From an uncultured Commensalibacter sp. (lineage in GTDB: Bacteria > Pseudomonadota > Alphaproteobacteria > Acetobacterales > Acetobacteraceae), in NCBI GenBank assembly GCA_945266285.1, contig CALYOP010000001.1, positions 62,001-126,000 on the forward strand: DNA of 64,000 nt, read 5' to 3'. The position numbers and the translations under genes are program-made. This document shows, piece by piece, positions 9,673 through 16,934 of this stretch; within the stretch, counting starts at the first letter, position 1, and each line of letters starts with the position of its first letter. Below the pieces are notes generated by a model. It was not told the DNA's origin. It made no database searches and saw only the letters and a program-made list of their open reading frames with translations.

Positions 9673-10077
9673 CTAAGAAGCGTCTATTTGTATCATGACT
9701 TGCGCAAAAGCATAAGGGTATTCATCCGTCATGGTTAATAAAATTGATGGATTAGCTTCAATACCAGTAATTTTATGCAGCTGTTTTAACGCGCCATTAA
9801 ATAATCGTAAGGTTGGTTGACCACTAGGCAGATTAACAACTTCAATATCGTGATAAAAAACACCTTCGGAAAATCCTGTACCCAGCGCCTTTGCACATGC
9901 TTCTTTTGCAGCCCATCTCTTGGCATAAGTACCTAAACGTGCATTCCCTCGCGATTTCTCCGCTTTGGCAATTTCTGTACCCGTGAAAATTCGTGTAATA
10001 AAACGTCTATCAAATTTTTGGATTGTTCGTTCAATCCGTCGTATATCACACAAATCAGCTCCAATACCAACAATCAC
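9673..10077 (-). CDS. acpS: Holo-[acyl-carrier-protein] synthase
   Basis: Transfers the 4'-phosphopantetheine arm from CoA to apo-ACP. The family N-terminus IVGIGADLCDIRRIE contains the magnesium-binding Asp, and KRWAAKEACAKALGTG holds the second acidic ligand. The longest frame starts at 10131 and overlaps the upstream gene, but GTG at 10077 has AAGGAAG five bases before it and lines up with the usual start, giving 134 residues. It begins 13 bases after the stop of the (p)ppGpp synthetase gene, fitting a common operon. Confidence 0.92.
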   Translation of the reverse strand: MIVGIGADLCDIRRIERTIQKFDRRFITRIFTGTEIAKAEKSRGNARLGTYAKRWAAKEACAKALGTGFSEGVFYHDIEVVNLPSGQPTLRLFNGALKQLHKITGIEANPSILLTMTDEYPYAFAQVMIQIDAS

Positions 10078-10090
10078 ATCTTCTTCCTTA

Positions 10091-12352
10091 TCAAGATTGT
10101 GACCGTTCAACATGCAGGAAACCTTTGGCAATCTGCATTCCTAAAATCAATGAGGTGAGATGTTGAAGATCGCTAATTTCCACATCTAAAAGAATTTCTA
10201 CAAAATCCAGATGCCGATTAACAATCTTTAAATTAACAATATTGCCTTCATATTGCGAAACGCAACTCGTTATCGATGTTAAAATATCCTTATTATTTTC
10301 CCCAACGATACGAACACGTCCTGTATAAGTTCGGCCGGTATCACCCCGATTCAGAATGTCGTAATCCCAATCAATTTCCAAAAACCGTTCTGGTGTAGAA
10401 GAGAAACTGTTTAATGTCGCGCAGGATTTGCGATGTATTGTAATCCCCTTACCCGTTGCAACAATACCAACAATTGCATCGCCCGGTAAAGGATGACAGC
10501 ATCCCGCAAAATGTACCGATATTCCTTGTCCCATGCCACGTAATGGAACGGTTGAAACCCCTCTTTTTGCAACAGAGCGATTTTTTTCACTTAAACCTGG
10601 TACAAATCGTGGTGCACGTTTAATAGGCCGTAATTCAGGATAAGCTGTATAAACAACATCTTTAGCACCAATCGTATTGCTGCCTACAGCGACATAAAGT
10701 TCTTCGACATTGACTTGCTTTAACGTTTTCAGAACACCTTCAAGAACTTTTAACGAACCGTCAACACCTTCTTGTCGGAATGCTTTGGCTAATGCTACAC
10801 GTCCTGCTTCAAGCTTAATTTCTTTCTGTTGTAGAGCAACATAACGGCGAATTCGCGCTCGTGCTTTGCCCGTGATAACAAAACGTTCCCATGAAGGTGA
10901 AGGGTTCCCTTCACGGGCAGTCATGATTTCAACTTGATCACCATTTTCCAGTACCTGTTTCAACGGTACTAATCGACCATTTACTTTAGCACCGACACAA
11001 CTATCGCCAACCTGACTGTGAACAGCATAGGCAAAATCAACTGGCGTTGCCCCTCGTGGCAATTGAATTAATTCACCACGTGGCGTAAAACAAAAGACCT
11101 GATCTTGATATAATTCAAGTTTGGTATTTTCTAAAAATTCATCTGGAGCAGAAGAATCTTCTAGAATTTCAAGCAAATCCTGCACCCAGCGCAATTTCTT
11201 AAGACCAGGAACAATACCCGTCGCATCTTTGCTCGATTTATCTTGTCCCTTTTTGCCTATTGCCGGAAGTTGTTTGTAAATCCAATGAGAAGCAACCCCG
11301 TTTTCTGCAATATCATGCATCTGACGCGTGCGAATTTGAATTTCAATACGTTGATTACGCGGATGACGTAAAGTTACACCAGTATGCAGGCTTTGATAAC
11401 CATTCGCTTTGGGTGCAGAAATATAATCTTTAAAACGCCCTGCAACAACAGGATAAGCACCATGGACCGCCCCTAAAGCCGTATAGCAATCCTCACGTGT
11501 TTTCACAATAATTCGGAAAGCCATAATATCGGAAAGCTGTTCAAAAGCGACCTGACGACGGCGCATTTTTTCCCATATGGAATAACATGATTTTTCACGT
11601 CCCGTTATTTCCACATCTTCTAAACCTGTATCTTTGCAAATTTTGGTAAGTTCAGTGCAAACTTCTTCTATAATATCAGCACCTTGACCCCGCAAATAAT
11701 TCAGTCTGGCGCGGATAGAAGCTTCGGCTTCAGGTTCAAGAATAGAAAAAGACAAATTCTGAAGTTCAGTCTTTATTTTATCCATACCTATACGCTCGGC
11801 TAAAGGCGCATAGATATCCATCGTTTCACGGGCAATACGTTGTTTGCGATCAAGGCGATCAACATAATTTAACGTACGCATGTTATGTAAACGGTCTGCA
11901 AGCTTGACGATCAGAACACGGATGTCTTTAGACATTGCAAGAACAAGCTTACGAAAATTTTCTGCTTGTTTCGTACGATCAGATTGAAGTTCCAAACGGG
12001 TTAATTTGGTAACACCGTCAACCAATTCGACAACTGTTTTACCGAACTCAGTCTGAATATAATCCCGCGTAATATCCGTATCTTCGATTGTATCATGCAA
12101 CAAACCTGTTGCAATAGAAGCAACATCGACTCGTAAACTAGCAAGGATATTTGCAACTGCCAGAGGATGGGTTACATAAGGTGCACCACTATCTCTGGTT
12201 TGGTTTTCATGAGCTTTAACAGCTACACGAAATGCTTTTTCAACAATAGCAACATCCGCATCTGGATCATAGGCACGAATACGTCGAACGAGTCCTTCAC
12301 AATCAATTTGATCACTTTCACTCAAACCATCCAGATTCGTAATTTCTGCCAC
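10091..12352 (-). CDS. rsh: Bifunctional (p)ppGpp synthetase/hydrolase (RelA/SpoT homologue)
   Basis: Makes and degrades the stringent-response alarmone. The N-terminal HD hydrolase domain keeps His62, His86-Asp87 and Glu90-Asp91 (GLLHDTIEDT), so hydrolysis should be active. The synthetase domain carries GRFKDYI, PKANGYQSLHT and EIQIRTRQMHDIAE. A TGS domain (FTPRGELIQLPRGATPVDFAYAVH) near 410 and a C-terminal ACT-type region follow. Length 753. The start is GTG at 12352 with AGGA six bases upstream. The gene follows rpoZ, as in many bacteria, and precedes acpS. As apparently the only long RSH in view, it probably covers both activities, as is usual in this class. Confidence 0.96.
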   Translation of the reverse strand: MAEITNLDGLSESDQIDCEGLVRRIRAYDPDADVAIVEKAFRVAVKAHENQTRDSGAPYVTHPLAVANILASLRVDVASIATGLLHDTIEDTDITRDYIQTEFGKTVVELVDGVTKLTRLELQSDRTKQAENFRKLVLAMSKDIRVLIVKLADRLHNMRTLNYVDRLDRKQRIARETMDIYAPLAERIGMDKIKTELQNLSFSILEPEAEASIRARLNYLRGQGADIIEEVCTELTKICKDTGLEDVEITGREKSCYSIWEKMRRRQVAFEQLSDIMAFRIIVKTREDCYTALGAVHGAYPVVAGRFKDYISAPKANGYQSLHTGVTLRHPRNQRIEIQIRTRQMHDIAENGVASHWIYKQLPAIGKKGQDKSSKDATGIVPGLKKLRWVQDLLEILEDSSAPDEFLENTKLELYQDQVFCFTPRGELIQLPRGATPVDFAYAVHSQVGDSCVGAKVNGRLVPLKQVLENGDQVEIMTAREGNPSPSWERFVITGKARARIRRYVALQQKEIKLEAGRVALAKAFRQEGVDGSLKVLEGVLKTLKQVNVEELYVAVGSNTIGAKDVVYTAYPELRPIKRAPRFVPGLSEKNRSVAKRGVSTVPLRGMGQGISVHFAGCCHPLPGDAIVGIVATGKGITIHRKSCATLNSFSSTPERFLEIDWDYDILNRGDTGRTYTGRVRIVGENNKDILTSITSCVSQYEGNIVNLKIVNRHLDFVEILLDVEISDLQHLTSLILGMQIAKGFLHVERSQS

Positions 12353-12409
12353 TTAATTCCTAATGATCATGGGTTAAACTAATGTTGAAAACGCTATTTC
12401 AATAAATTT

Positions 12410-12814
12410 TTAATAATTATTGTTGTTATTCCGATGTCGATCAAGTTCCGACATTATACTGTTGATATTCTCAAACGAATTCTGTGGAGCATTTTGTGCT
12501 TCTTCTTCAGCAGAAACATCTTGCAATCCAAAGATATTTTGTTCGGTTGGAATTAAGTCCATTACTTCTTCATCAACGGGTTCAGGCTCAGGGGCTCGGG
12601 TAAGAGAACGAACCAAATCATCTTTTAAATGATCAAGAGTCAGTTTTTCCTGTGCAATTTCACGCAAAGCAACAACTGGGTTTTTATCGTTATCACGATC
12701 AACCTTTAACTCTTCACCTCTCGATATATTTCTTGCCCTTTGTGACGCATAGAGTACCAACTCAAAACGATTAGGGACTTTTTCAATACAATCTTCAACG
12801 GTAACGCGTGCCAT
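12410..12814 (-). CDS. rpoZ: RNA polymerase omega subunit
   Basis: Small RNA polymerase subunit that helps assemble the beta' subunit and forms part of a ppGpp site in proteobacteria. The N-terminal [31 protein letters not shown] is the family signature. At 134 residues it is longer than the E. coli protein (91) because of an acidic tail rich in Glu and Pro, ending in HRNNNNNY. It is 57 bases upstream of the (p)ppGpp synthetase gene, the classical rpoZ-spoT linkage. Confidence 0.96.
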   Translation of the reverse strand: MARVTVEDCIEKVPNRFELVLYASQRARNISRGEELKVDRDNDKNPVVALREIAQEKLTLDHLKDDLVRSLTRAPEPEPVDEEVMDLIPTEQNIFGLQDVSAEEEAQNAPQNSFENINSIMSELDRHRNNNNNY

Positions 12815-12889
12815 TAGGGCCTAATTCTCCAGAAAAAAACACTATTTTTTATTATTAAAAAATTATCAGGTAAAATTCAAGGTTTTGCT

Positions 12890-13411
12890 TTAATCTACAT
12901 GAACTTTCTCTATTAATTGATCCACTGGCAAATCGGCTATTAATTGACTAACGGATTTTTTATAAACCGGATGAACCCAATCAGGAAACAAATCGCGTAA
13001 AGGATAGAGAACAAACCCCCGTTCATGTGCTCTGGGATGCGGAACCACTAATTGAGGGGTTTTCTGAATAATCTGATTATCAATAGCTATAATATCAAGA
13101 TCCAACGCCCTCGCTGCATTAGGTTCGCTTCGCTTCCGCCCAGCTTCTGCCTCTAGCTGATTTAGCTTATGCAATAAATCAAAAGGATCAACGTTACCTT
13201 GGAAACTCATTACACCATTAATATAAAATGGTTGTGATGATGCTGGAATTGGACTTGTTTTATACAACGATGAGATCTTAGGTTGATAACAGTAAGGTAA
13301 CAAAGAAATTTTATGAGTCGCTTCTAGGCACATTTTCAGAGGTGTATCCGCCCATTTTCCTGCCAGATTACTGCCTATGGCGATAATAATCATATTGGTT
13401 TTTCTTATCAT
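12890..13411 (-). CDS. folK: 2-amino-4-hydroxy-6-hydroxymethyldihydropteridine pyrophosphokinase
   Basis: Folate pathway enzyme that transfers pyrophosphate from ATP to the pterin alcohol. Motifs: IIIAIGSNL at the N-terminus, LNQLEAEAGRKRSEPNAARALDLDII with the metal-binding Asp pair, and PHPRAHERGFVLYPL. ATG 13411 gives 173 residues; ATG 13393 (MIIIAIGSN) fits the family better and may be the true start. It is transcribed away from the NYN-domain gene, and folK next to rpoZ and an NYN/UDG pair is, from memory, a recurring alphaproteobacterial arrangement. Confidence 0.94.
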   Translation of the reverse strand: MIRKTNMIIIAIGSNLAGKWADTPLKMCLEATHKISLLPYCYQPKISSLYKTSPIPASSQPFYINGVMSFQGNVDPFDLLHKLNQLEAEAGRKRSEPNAARALDLDIIAIDNQIIQKTPQLVVPHPRAHERGFVLYPLRDLFPDWVHPVYKKSVSQLIADLPVDQLIEKVHVD

Positions 13412-13556
13412 TCATGAATCTGTTAATTGAAAGAGATGAAGTTTTTGGATTATAATAAAAGTGAAAACTTTTATAGATTTCAACCGTTAAAAAATATTAT
13501 AAAAAGTAATTTTAAAATTCAACTTTAATGCTTTTTTATTTTTGGGAATATTTAGA

Positions 13557-14162
13557 ATGCTATTTAGAGAAAATGAAAGAGTTTGCTTGTTTATTGACGG
13601 AGCAAATCTATATTCAGCTTCCCGTAATCTAGGGTTTGATGTTGATTATAGAAATTTGCTCGGTTTTTTTAGAAAGCATTGTAACATTATTCGTGCATAT
13701 TATTACTCTGCCGTTTTAGATACCGAAGAATATTCACCTTTAAAGCCACTTACAGATTGGTTGGCATATAATGGTTTCTTCCTAGTAACTAAAAATGCGC
13801 GAGAATTTACCGATCAAAACGGACGCCGCAGAATCAAAGGTAGTATGGACATTGAATTAGCGGTCGATATGATGGAAATTGCACCCAAAATTGACCATGC
13901 CGTTCTTTTTAGTGGCGACGCAGATTTCCGCCGTTTAATTGAATCTGTTCAACGCCAAGGCGTTCGCGTTACCGTTGTTTCCTCAGTCAAAACGACGCCT
14001 CCAATGGTTGGTGATGAATTACGCCGTCAGGCTGATCAATTTCTTGAACTCGTTGATATTGCGCCAGAATTTACAAGACATCAATCTGAACCGCGTCCTC
14101 GACCACTTCCATCTGAAACTGATGTGAAGAATAGTGATCTTGCTTTAGAAGATGGAATGTAA
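13557..14162 (+). CDS. NYN domain protein (LabA/DUF88-like predicted nuclease)
   Basis: Predicted PIN-like metal-dependent RNase of the NYN family, 201 residues. Acidic residues expected at the active site are all present: Asp14 in CLFIDGANLY, SMDIELAVDMM in the middle, and LFSGDADFRRLI. The fold then ends in VTVVSSVKTTPPMVGDELRRQAD. The tail is Pro/Arg-rich and probably flexible. ATG 13557 is preferred to TTG 13542 because a GGGA sequence lies about ten bases before the ATG. Its stop overlaps the start of the uracil-DNA glycosylase gene by 11 bases, so the two are translated together. The cellular RNA target is unknown. Confidence 0.85.
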   Translation: MLFRENERVCLFIDGANLYSASRNLGFDVDYRNLLGFFRKHCNIIRAYYYSAVLDTEEYSPLKPLTDWLAYNGFFLVTKNAREFTDQNGRRRIKGSMDIELAVDMMEIAPKIDHAVLFSGDADFRRLIESVQRQGVRVTVVSSVKTTPPMVGDELRRQADQFLELVDIAPEFTRHQSEPRPRPLPSETDVKNSDLALEDGM

Positions 14163-14811
14163 GTTTGTGCATTCTGTTAGCCTGACTCCAAGCAATGACT
14201 GTTCGTTATGTCCACGATTAGTTGATTACCGCCATCGTAATAAAATCGAATTTCCTGATGGATGGAATGCACCGGTTCCAGTTTGGGGAAGTGTTGATTC
14301 TGAATTCTTAATTGTTGGACTTGCCCCCGGAGTTAAAGGAGCAAATCTTACAGGCCGCCCATTTACGGGAGATTTTGCTGGAACGCTTCTTTATGAAACA
14401 CTGATTAAATATGGTTTTGCCAAAGGACAATATCGTGCGGATCCTAATGATGGTCTAACTTTACAAAATTGTCGCATTGTCAATGCTGTACGTTGTGTTC
14501 CACCTGCCAACAAACCCACTTCAGAAGAAGAAAAGAAGTGCCGGTCTTTTTTAAAATATACAATTGAACAAATGACTAATCTTAAGGTTATTTTATCACT
14601 TGGTGTAATCGCTCATAAAAATGTATTAACCTGTTTTGATCTTCCTATTTCCAAGAATAAATTTAAGCACGGACAAAGGATCGATTTATCCCATACAGTC
14701 ACGTTAGTTGATAGTTATCACGTCTCACGTTACAATACGAATACAGGTGTTCTTACAACGCCTATGTTTGAAAATGTCATAAATTCTATAAAAAATACGA
14801 TTAATCCGTAA
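14152..14811 (+). CDS. Uracil-DNA glycosylase, family 5 (UDGb) type
   Basis: Iron-sulfur DNA glycosylase of the UDG superfamily, 219 residues. Motif 1 reads GLAPGVKGANLTGRPFTGD, the family 5 pattern (GANxTGRxFTGD) rather than family 4. Four cysteines suited to a 4Fe-4S cluster are visible: CSLC at 17-20, the one in VRCVPP, and EEKKC. Motif 2 is SYHVSRYNTNTGVLT; the family normally has His-Pro where this has His-Val. The role would be removal of uracil, and in this family also other deaminated bases, from DNA. Translationally coupled to the NYN-domain gene. Substrate range is inferred. Confidence 0.85.
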   Translation: MECKFVHSVSLTPSNDCSLCPRLVDYRHRNKIEFPDGWNAPVPVWGSVDSEFLIVGLAPGVKGANLTGRPFTGDFAGTLLYETLIKYGFAKGQYRADPNDGLTLQNCRIVNAVRCVPPANKPTSEEEKKCRSFLKYTIEQMTNLKVILSLGVIAHKNVLTCFDLPISKNKFKHGQRIDLSHTVTLVDSYHVSRYNTNTGVLTTPMFENVINSIKNTINP

Positions 14812-14817
14812 TAAATC

Positions 14818-14925
14818 TTATCGCCGTCTTCGGATTGTCATAATTATAGCAATAATACTCATCCCTATTATCAATAAGCAGTAAACGATAATAGGTGCAG
14901 CCACTAACACCCCTTCAACCGTCAT
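14818..14925 (-). CDS. Possible 35-residue single-span membrane peptide
   Basis: A short frame convergent with the UDG gene: MTVEGVLVAAPIIVYCLL, a continued hydrophobic stretch to about residue 31, and a tail of four arginines. The arrangement (short N-terminus, one helix, positive cytoplasmic end) is what small bacterial membrane proteins look like, and GGAA lies about eight bases before the ATG. No family recognised. The six bases between it and the UDG stop leave no room for a terminator. Could be chance in AT-rich DNA. Confidence 0.4.
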   Translation of the reverse strand: MTVEGVLVAAPIIVYCLLIIGMSIIAIIMTIRRRR

Positions 14926-15355
14926 TTCATTTTCCGTTTCTATAAGTGCCTAGCTATTCTTTTTATACAATTATGGATTATAAAACTGAAATAGGTTTTT
15001 GTAAGCACTTTATCATTTATAATTTACTGCCATAAGATGATTTATCATTCTATAAGAATTTAAGCCCTTATGAAAAATCACCTATCGAGCGAAATAAGTT
15101 TCATTTTCAATAAGTTACTAAAATTCATAATCATCAATTTTTTTTGATACCCCCCTCTTTTTATCCGAAAATGAATCACCATTATATATTCAGGATAAAG
15201 GAATAAGGGTTAACAATTTTAAAAACTATTTTGATTTATGAAGCGCTTACTTCAGCTAAGAAATCTATTTTTAAGAACGCATTAAAAACATTATTTATAT
15301 TGTTTGGATTTTATAACAAAACGCAGAACCGATTTTAAATAGAAATTAGACTGAA
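14926..15355. other. AT-rich intergenic stretch without a recognised gene
   Basis: 430 bases between the small membrane peptide and the leader hairpin of the 96-residue orphan gene. Only frames of fewer than about 20 codons are visible. It has long A and T runs and no clear sigma-70 promoter pair. It must hold the promoter of the orphan gene if that gene is real. Confidence 0.5.
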
Positions 15356-15384
15356 TGCACCTGAAAAACATTGGTTCAGGTGCA
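15356..15384 (+). promoter_or_regulatory. Perfect 10-bp inverted repeat just upstream of a ribosome binding site
   Basis: TGCACCTGAA, nine-base loop, TTCAGGTGCA. The right arm ends three bases before the AGGGAG ribosome binding site of the 96-residue orphan gene. It could be an RNA hairpin controlling translation or a dimeric repressor operator. The repeat is seen directly; its role is inferred. Confidence 0.6.
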
Positions 15385-15400
15385 AATAGGGAGATTTGTC

Positions 15401-15691
15401 ATGCCTTCTGACATACCAATTAACATGGATATTATTTCCGTTCCTGCCCATACAATTGAATGCGGGAACACCATTTTATATCTTGATCAGCTTTGGAAAA
15501 TTACCAGAATTGAATATTCGGTTTATGATCCATTCATACGTTTTCAAGCGATTAGAGAAGTTAATAAACCAGATACGAGCATAACTGGATCGTTTCATTC
15601 CGAGCGAGATAATTTGAATTTTTCTCGCCTTCCAGAAGTGCCTATGACTATTGTTCAAGAATTATCGGCACCATCTTCTGATCAAGAATGA
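15401..15691 (+). CDS. Orphan protein of unknown function, 96 residues
   Basis: Not recognised. The ATG at 15401 has AGGGAG about seven bases upstream, a good site; the longer TTG-started frame from 15371 would run through the leader hairpin and is unlikely. The product is soluble, without signal peptide or membrane helix, with mixed beta-rich sequence (MDIISVPAHTIECG, ILYLDQLWKITRIEYSV) and a polar, probably disordered C-terminus (APSSDQE). The ITRIEYSVYDPFIRFQA segment looks like beta strands of a small barrel. The gene stands alone in AT-rich DNA, with a perfect inverted repeat before it and another after it. Confidence 0.6.
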   Translation: MPSDIPINMDIISVPAHTIECGNTILYLDQLWKITRIEYSVYDPFIRFQAIREVNKPDTSITGSFHSERDNLNFSRLPEVPMTIVQELSAPSSDQE

Positions 15692-15723
15692 TGTTATCAT
15701 TAAGATAATTCATGAATAATAAG

Positions 15724-15774
15724 GGGCAAAAGAATTAAAACCACTCTTAAAGTAATGCCATAATTCTTTTGCCC
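15724..15774. repeat. Perfect 14-bp inverted repeat with 23-base loop
   Basis: GGGCAAAAGAATTA at 15724-15737 and its exact reverse complement TAATTCTTTTGCCC at 15761-15774. It starts 32 bases after the orphan gene stop. Neither strand has a U-tract after the stem, so it is not a standard rho-independent terminator; it may protect the 3' end, bind protein, or be a miniature element. Seen directly. Confidence 0.7.
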
Positions 15775-16018
15775 ACTATGAAGCATATATAATTATATTC
15801 ATAGAATATCAAAAAAAAACATATAGTTTCAAACGCAATTGTTTTTTTATTTACTTTTATAAATAAAAAATTTTCCTATACAATTGAATATCTATTCATT
15901 TTGCAAATATATTTATTTTGCAAATGTATTTATTTTCTAAATTTATTAATTTATCTTGCAAATGTTCTTATTTTTCATGTAAAAAAAGTTAACGTTAAAT
16001 TAATTTAGAAATAGTCTA
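15775..16018. repeat. AT-rich upstream region with TTGCAAAT direct repeats
   Basis: Very AT-rich DNA before the FkbM methyltransferase gene. TTGCAAAT occurs at 15901, 15918 and 15956, the first two followed by A/G then TATTTATTT, giving a 17-base imperfect direct repeat. No clear ribosome binding site precedes the downstream gene. The repeats might be protein-binding sites or slippage products. Confidence 0.45.
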
Positions 16019-16750
16019 ATGGTTGAAATAGATTTAACATCTATTGAATATTCCATGTTTGGAATGAATAATAGAAAGCTTTATTTTCGTAAAAATAATA
16101 GTGACCCCGCAGTTATTAAACAAATATTTGAACGAAAAGACTACAATTTAGGTGCTCTTCTTCGAGCAAAAGATATTAATAACGAATATCTAACAATAAT
16201 TAACAATCAACAAACACCTTTGATTATTGATTGTGGCGCGAATATTGGTGCTTCTAGTATATGGTTCCATTCTTTATTTCCCAAATCTAAAATCATCGCA
16301 ATCGAGCCCGATAAAGATAGCTTTGAACTGCTCGTTAAAAATACTTTTGATCTTCCAATCACACCCATTCATGCGGCCATTTCAAATATATCTGGAAGAG
16401 GTATTCTGGTAGATGGTGGGAATGGAGCCTGGAGCAATTACATCGCCAATGAAAATCAACCAGATCTTAAGGGACAAGATACACAAATCCTCGATATGAA
16501 ATCGATTTTAAAGCAAGAAGCAAATAACAAACCCTTTCTCGTAAAAATTGATATTGAGGGCGGAGAAAAACAGCTTTTTGAAAGTAATACAGAATGGTTT
16601 GATCAATTTTATCTCGCCATTATTGAACTGCATGACTGGTTATTTCCAAAGAAAAGAACCTCTCAAAATTTTCTTAAGACAATTGCGTCTTTAGACAGAG
16701 ATTTTGTTTCTATTGAAGAAAATATTTTCTCTATTCAAAATAAGGATTAA
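16019..16750 (+). CDS. FkbM family SAM-dependent methyltransferase
   Basis: Class I methyltransferase of the FkbM family, 243 residues. The SAM-binding motif I is IIDCGANIGASSIWF near residue 68, followed by KIIAIEPDKDSFELL and the family-typical KIDIEGGEKQLFE near 180. FkbM proteins methylate hydroxyls on sugars, polyketides or other small molecules. No glycosyltransferase or biosynthetic gene is next to it, so no substrate can be proposed. The gene is AT-richer than the core genes around it, stands alone, and has poor translation signals, which would fit recent acquisition. Confidence 0.75.
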   Translation: MVEIDLTSIEYSMFGMNNRKLYFRKNNSDPAVIKQIFERKDYNLGALLRAKDINNEYLTIINNQQTPLIIDCGANIGASSIWFHSLFPKSKIIAIEPDKDSFELLVKNTFDLPITPIHAAISNISGRGILVDGGNGAWSNYIANENQPDLKGQDTQILDMKSILKQEANNKPFLVKIDIEGGEKQLFESNTEWFDQFYLAIIELHDWLFPKKRTSQNFLKTIASLDRDFVSIEENIFSIQNKD

Positions 16751-16901
16751 CCAGCAAAAATTAATTTATTAATGAAATATTTTGTTTAACTTCTTACGAA
16801 ACTTATTTTCCAATCAAATTTTTCCCATAAAAATCATGCTTTTTGATATAAAGATAATGTAGTAATCACTTTACGGAATAGCCTGCTTCTTTTAAGCTAA
16901 T

Positions 16902-16927
16902 CTACAATATCAAATTAATTATTGTAG
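16902..16927 (+). promoter_or_regulatory. pepF: Leader inverted repeat overlapping the pepF ribosome binding site
   Basis: CTACAATA, ten-base AT loop, TATTGTAG. The last bases of the right arm are the start of the TAGGA ribosome binding site for the ATG at 16935. If it forms in RNA it would partly hide that site. An eight-pair AT-rich stem is weak, so this may be chance or temperature-sensitive. Confidence 0.35.
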
Positions 16928-16934
16928 GATTTTC

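Noticed and set aside
12420-12632. Serine-rich 70-codon frame opposite rpoZ
   Set aside because: Composition simply mirrors the acidic rpoZ tail; rpoZ itself is certain.
15901-15963. TTGCAAAT repeats as a CRISPR array or replication origin
   Set aside because: Only three short copies with uneven, non-unique spacing; no cas genes and no DnaA-box cluster.
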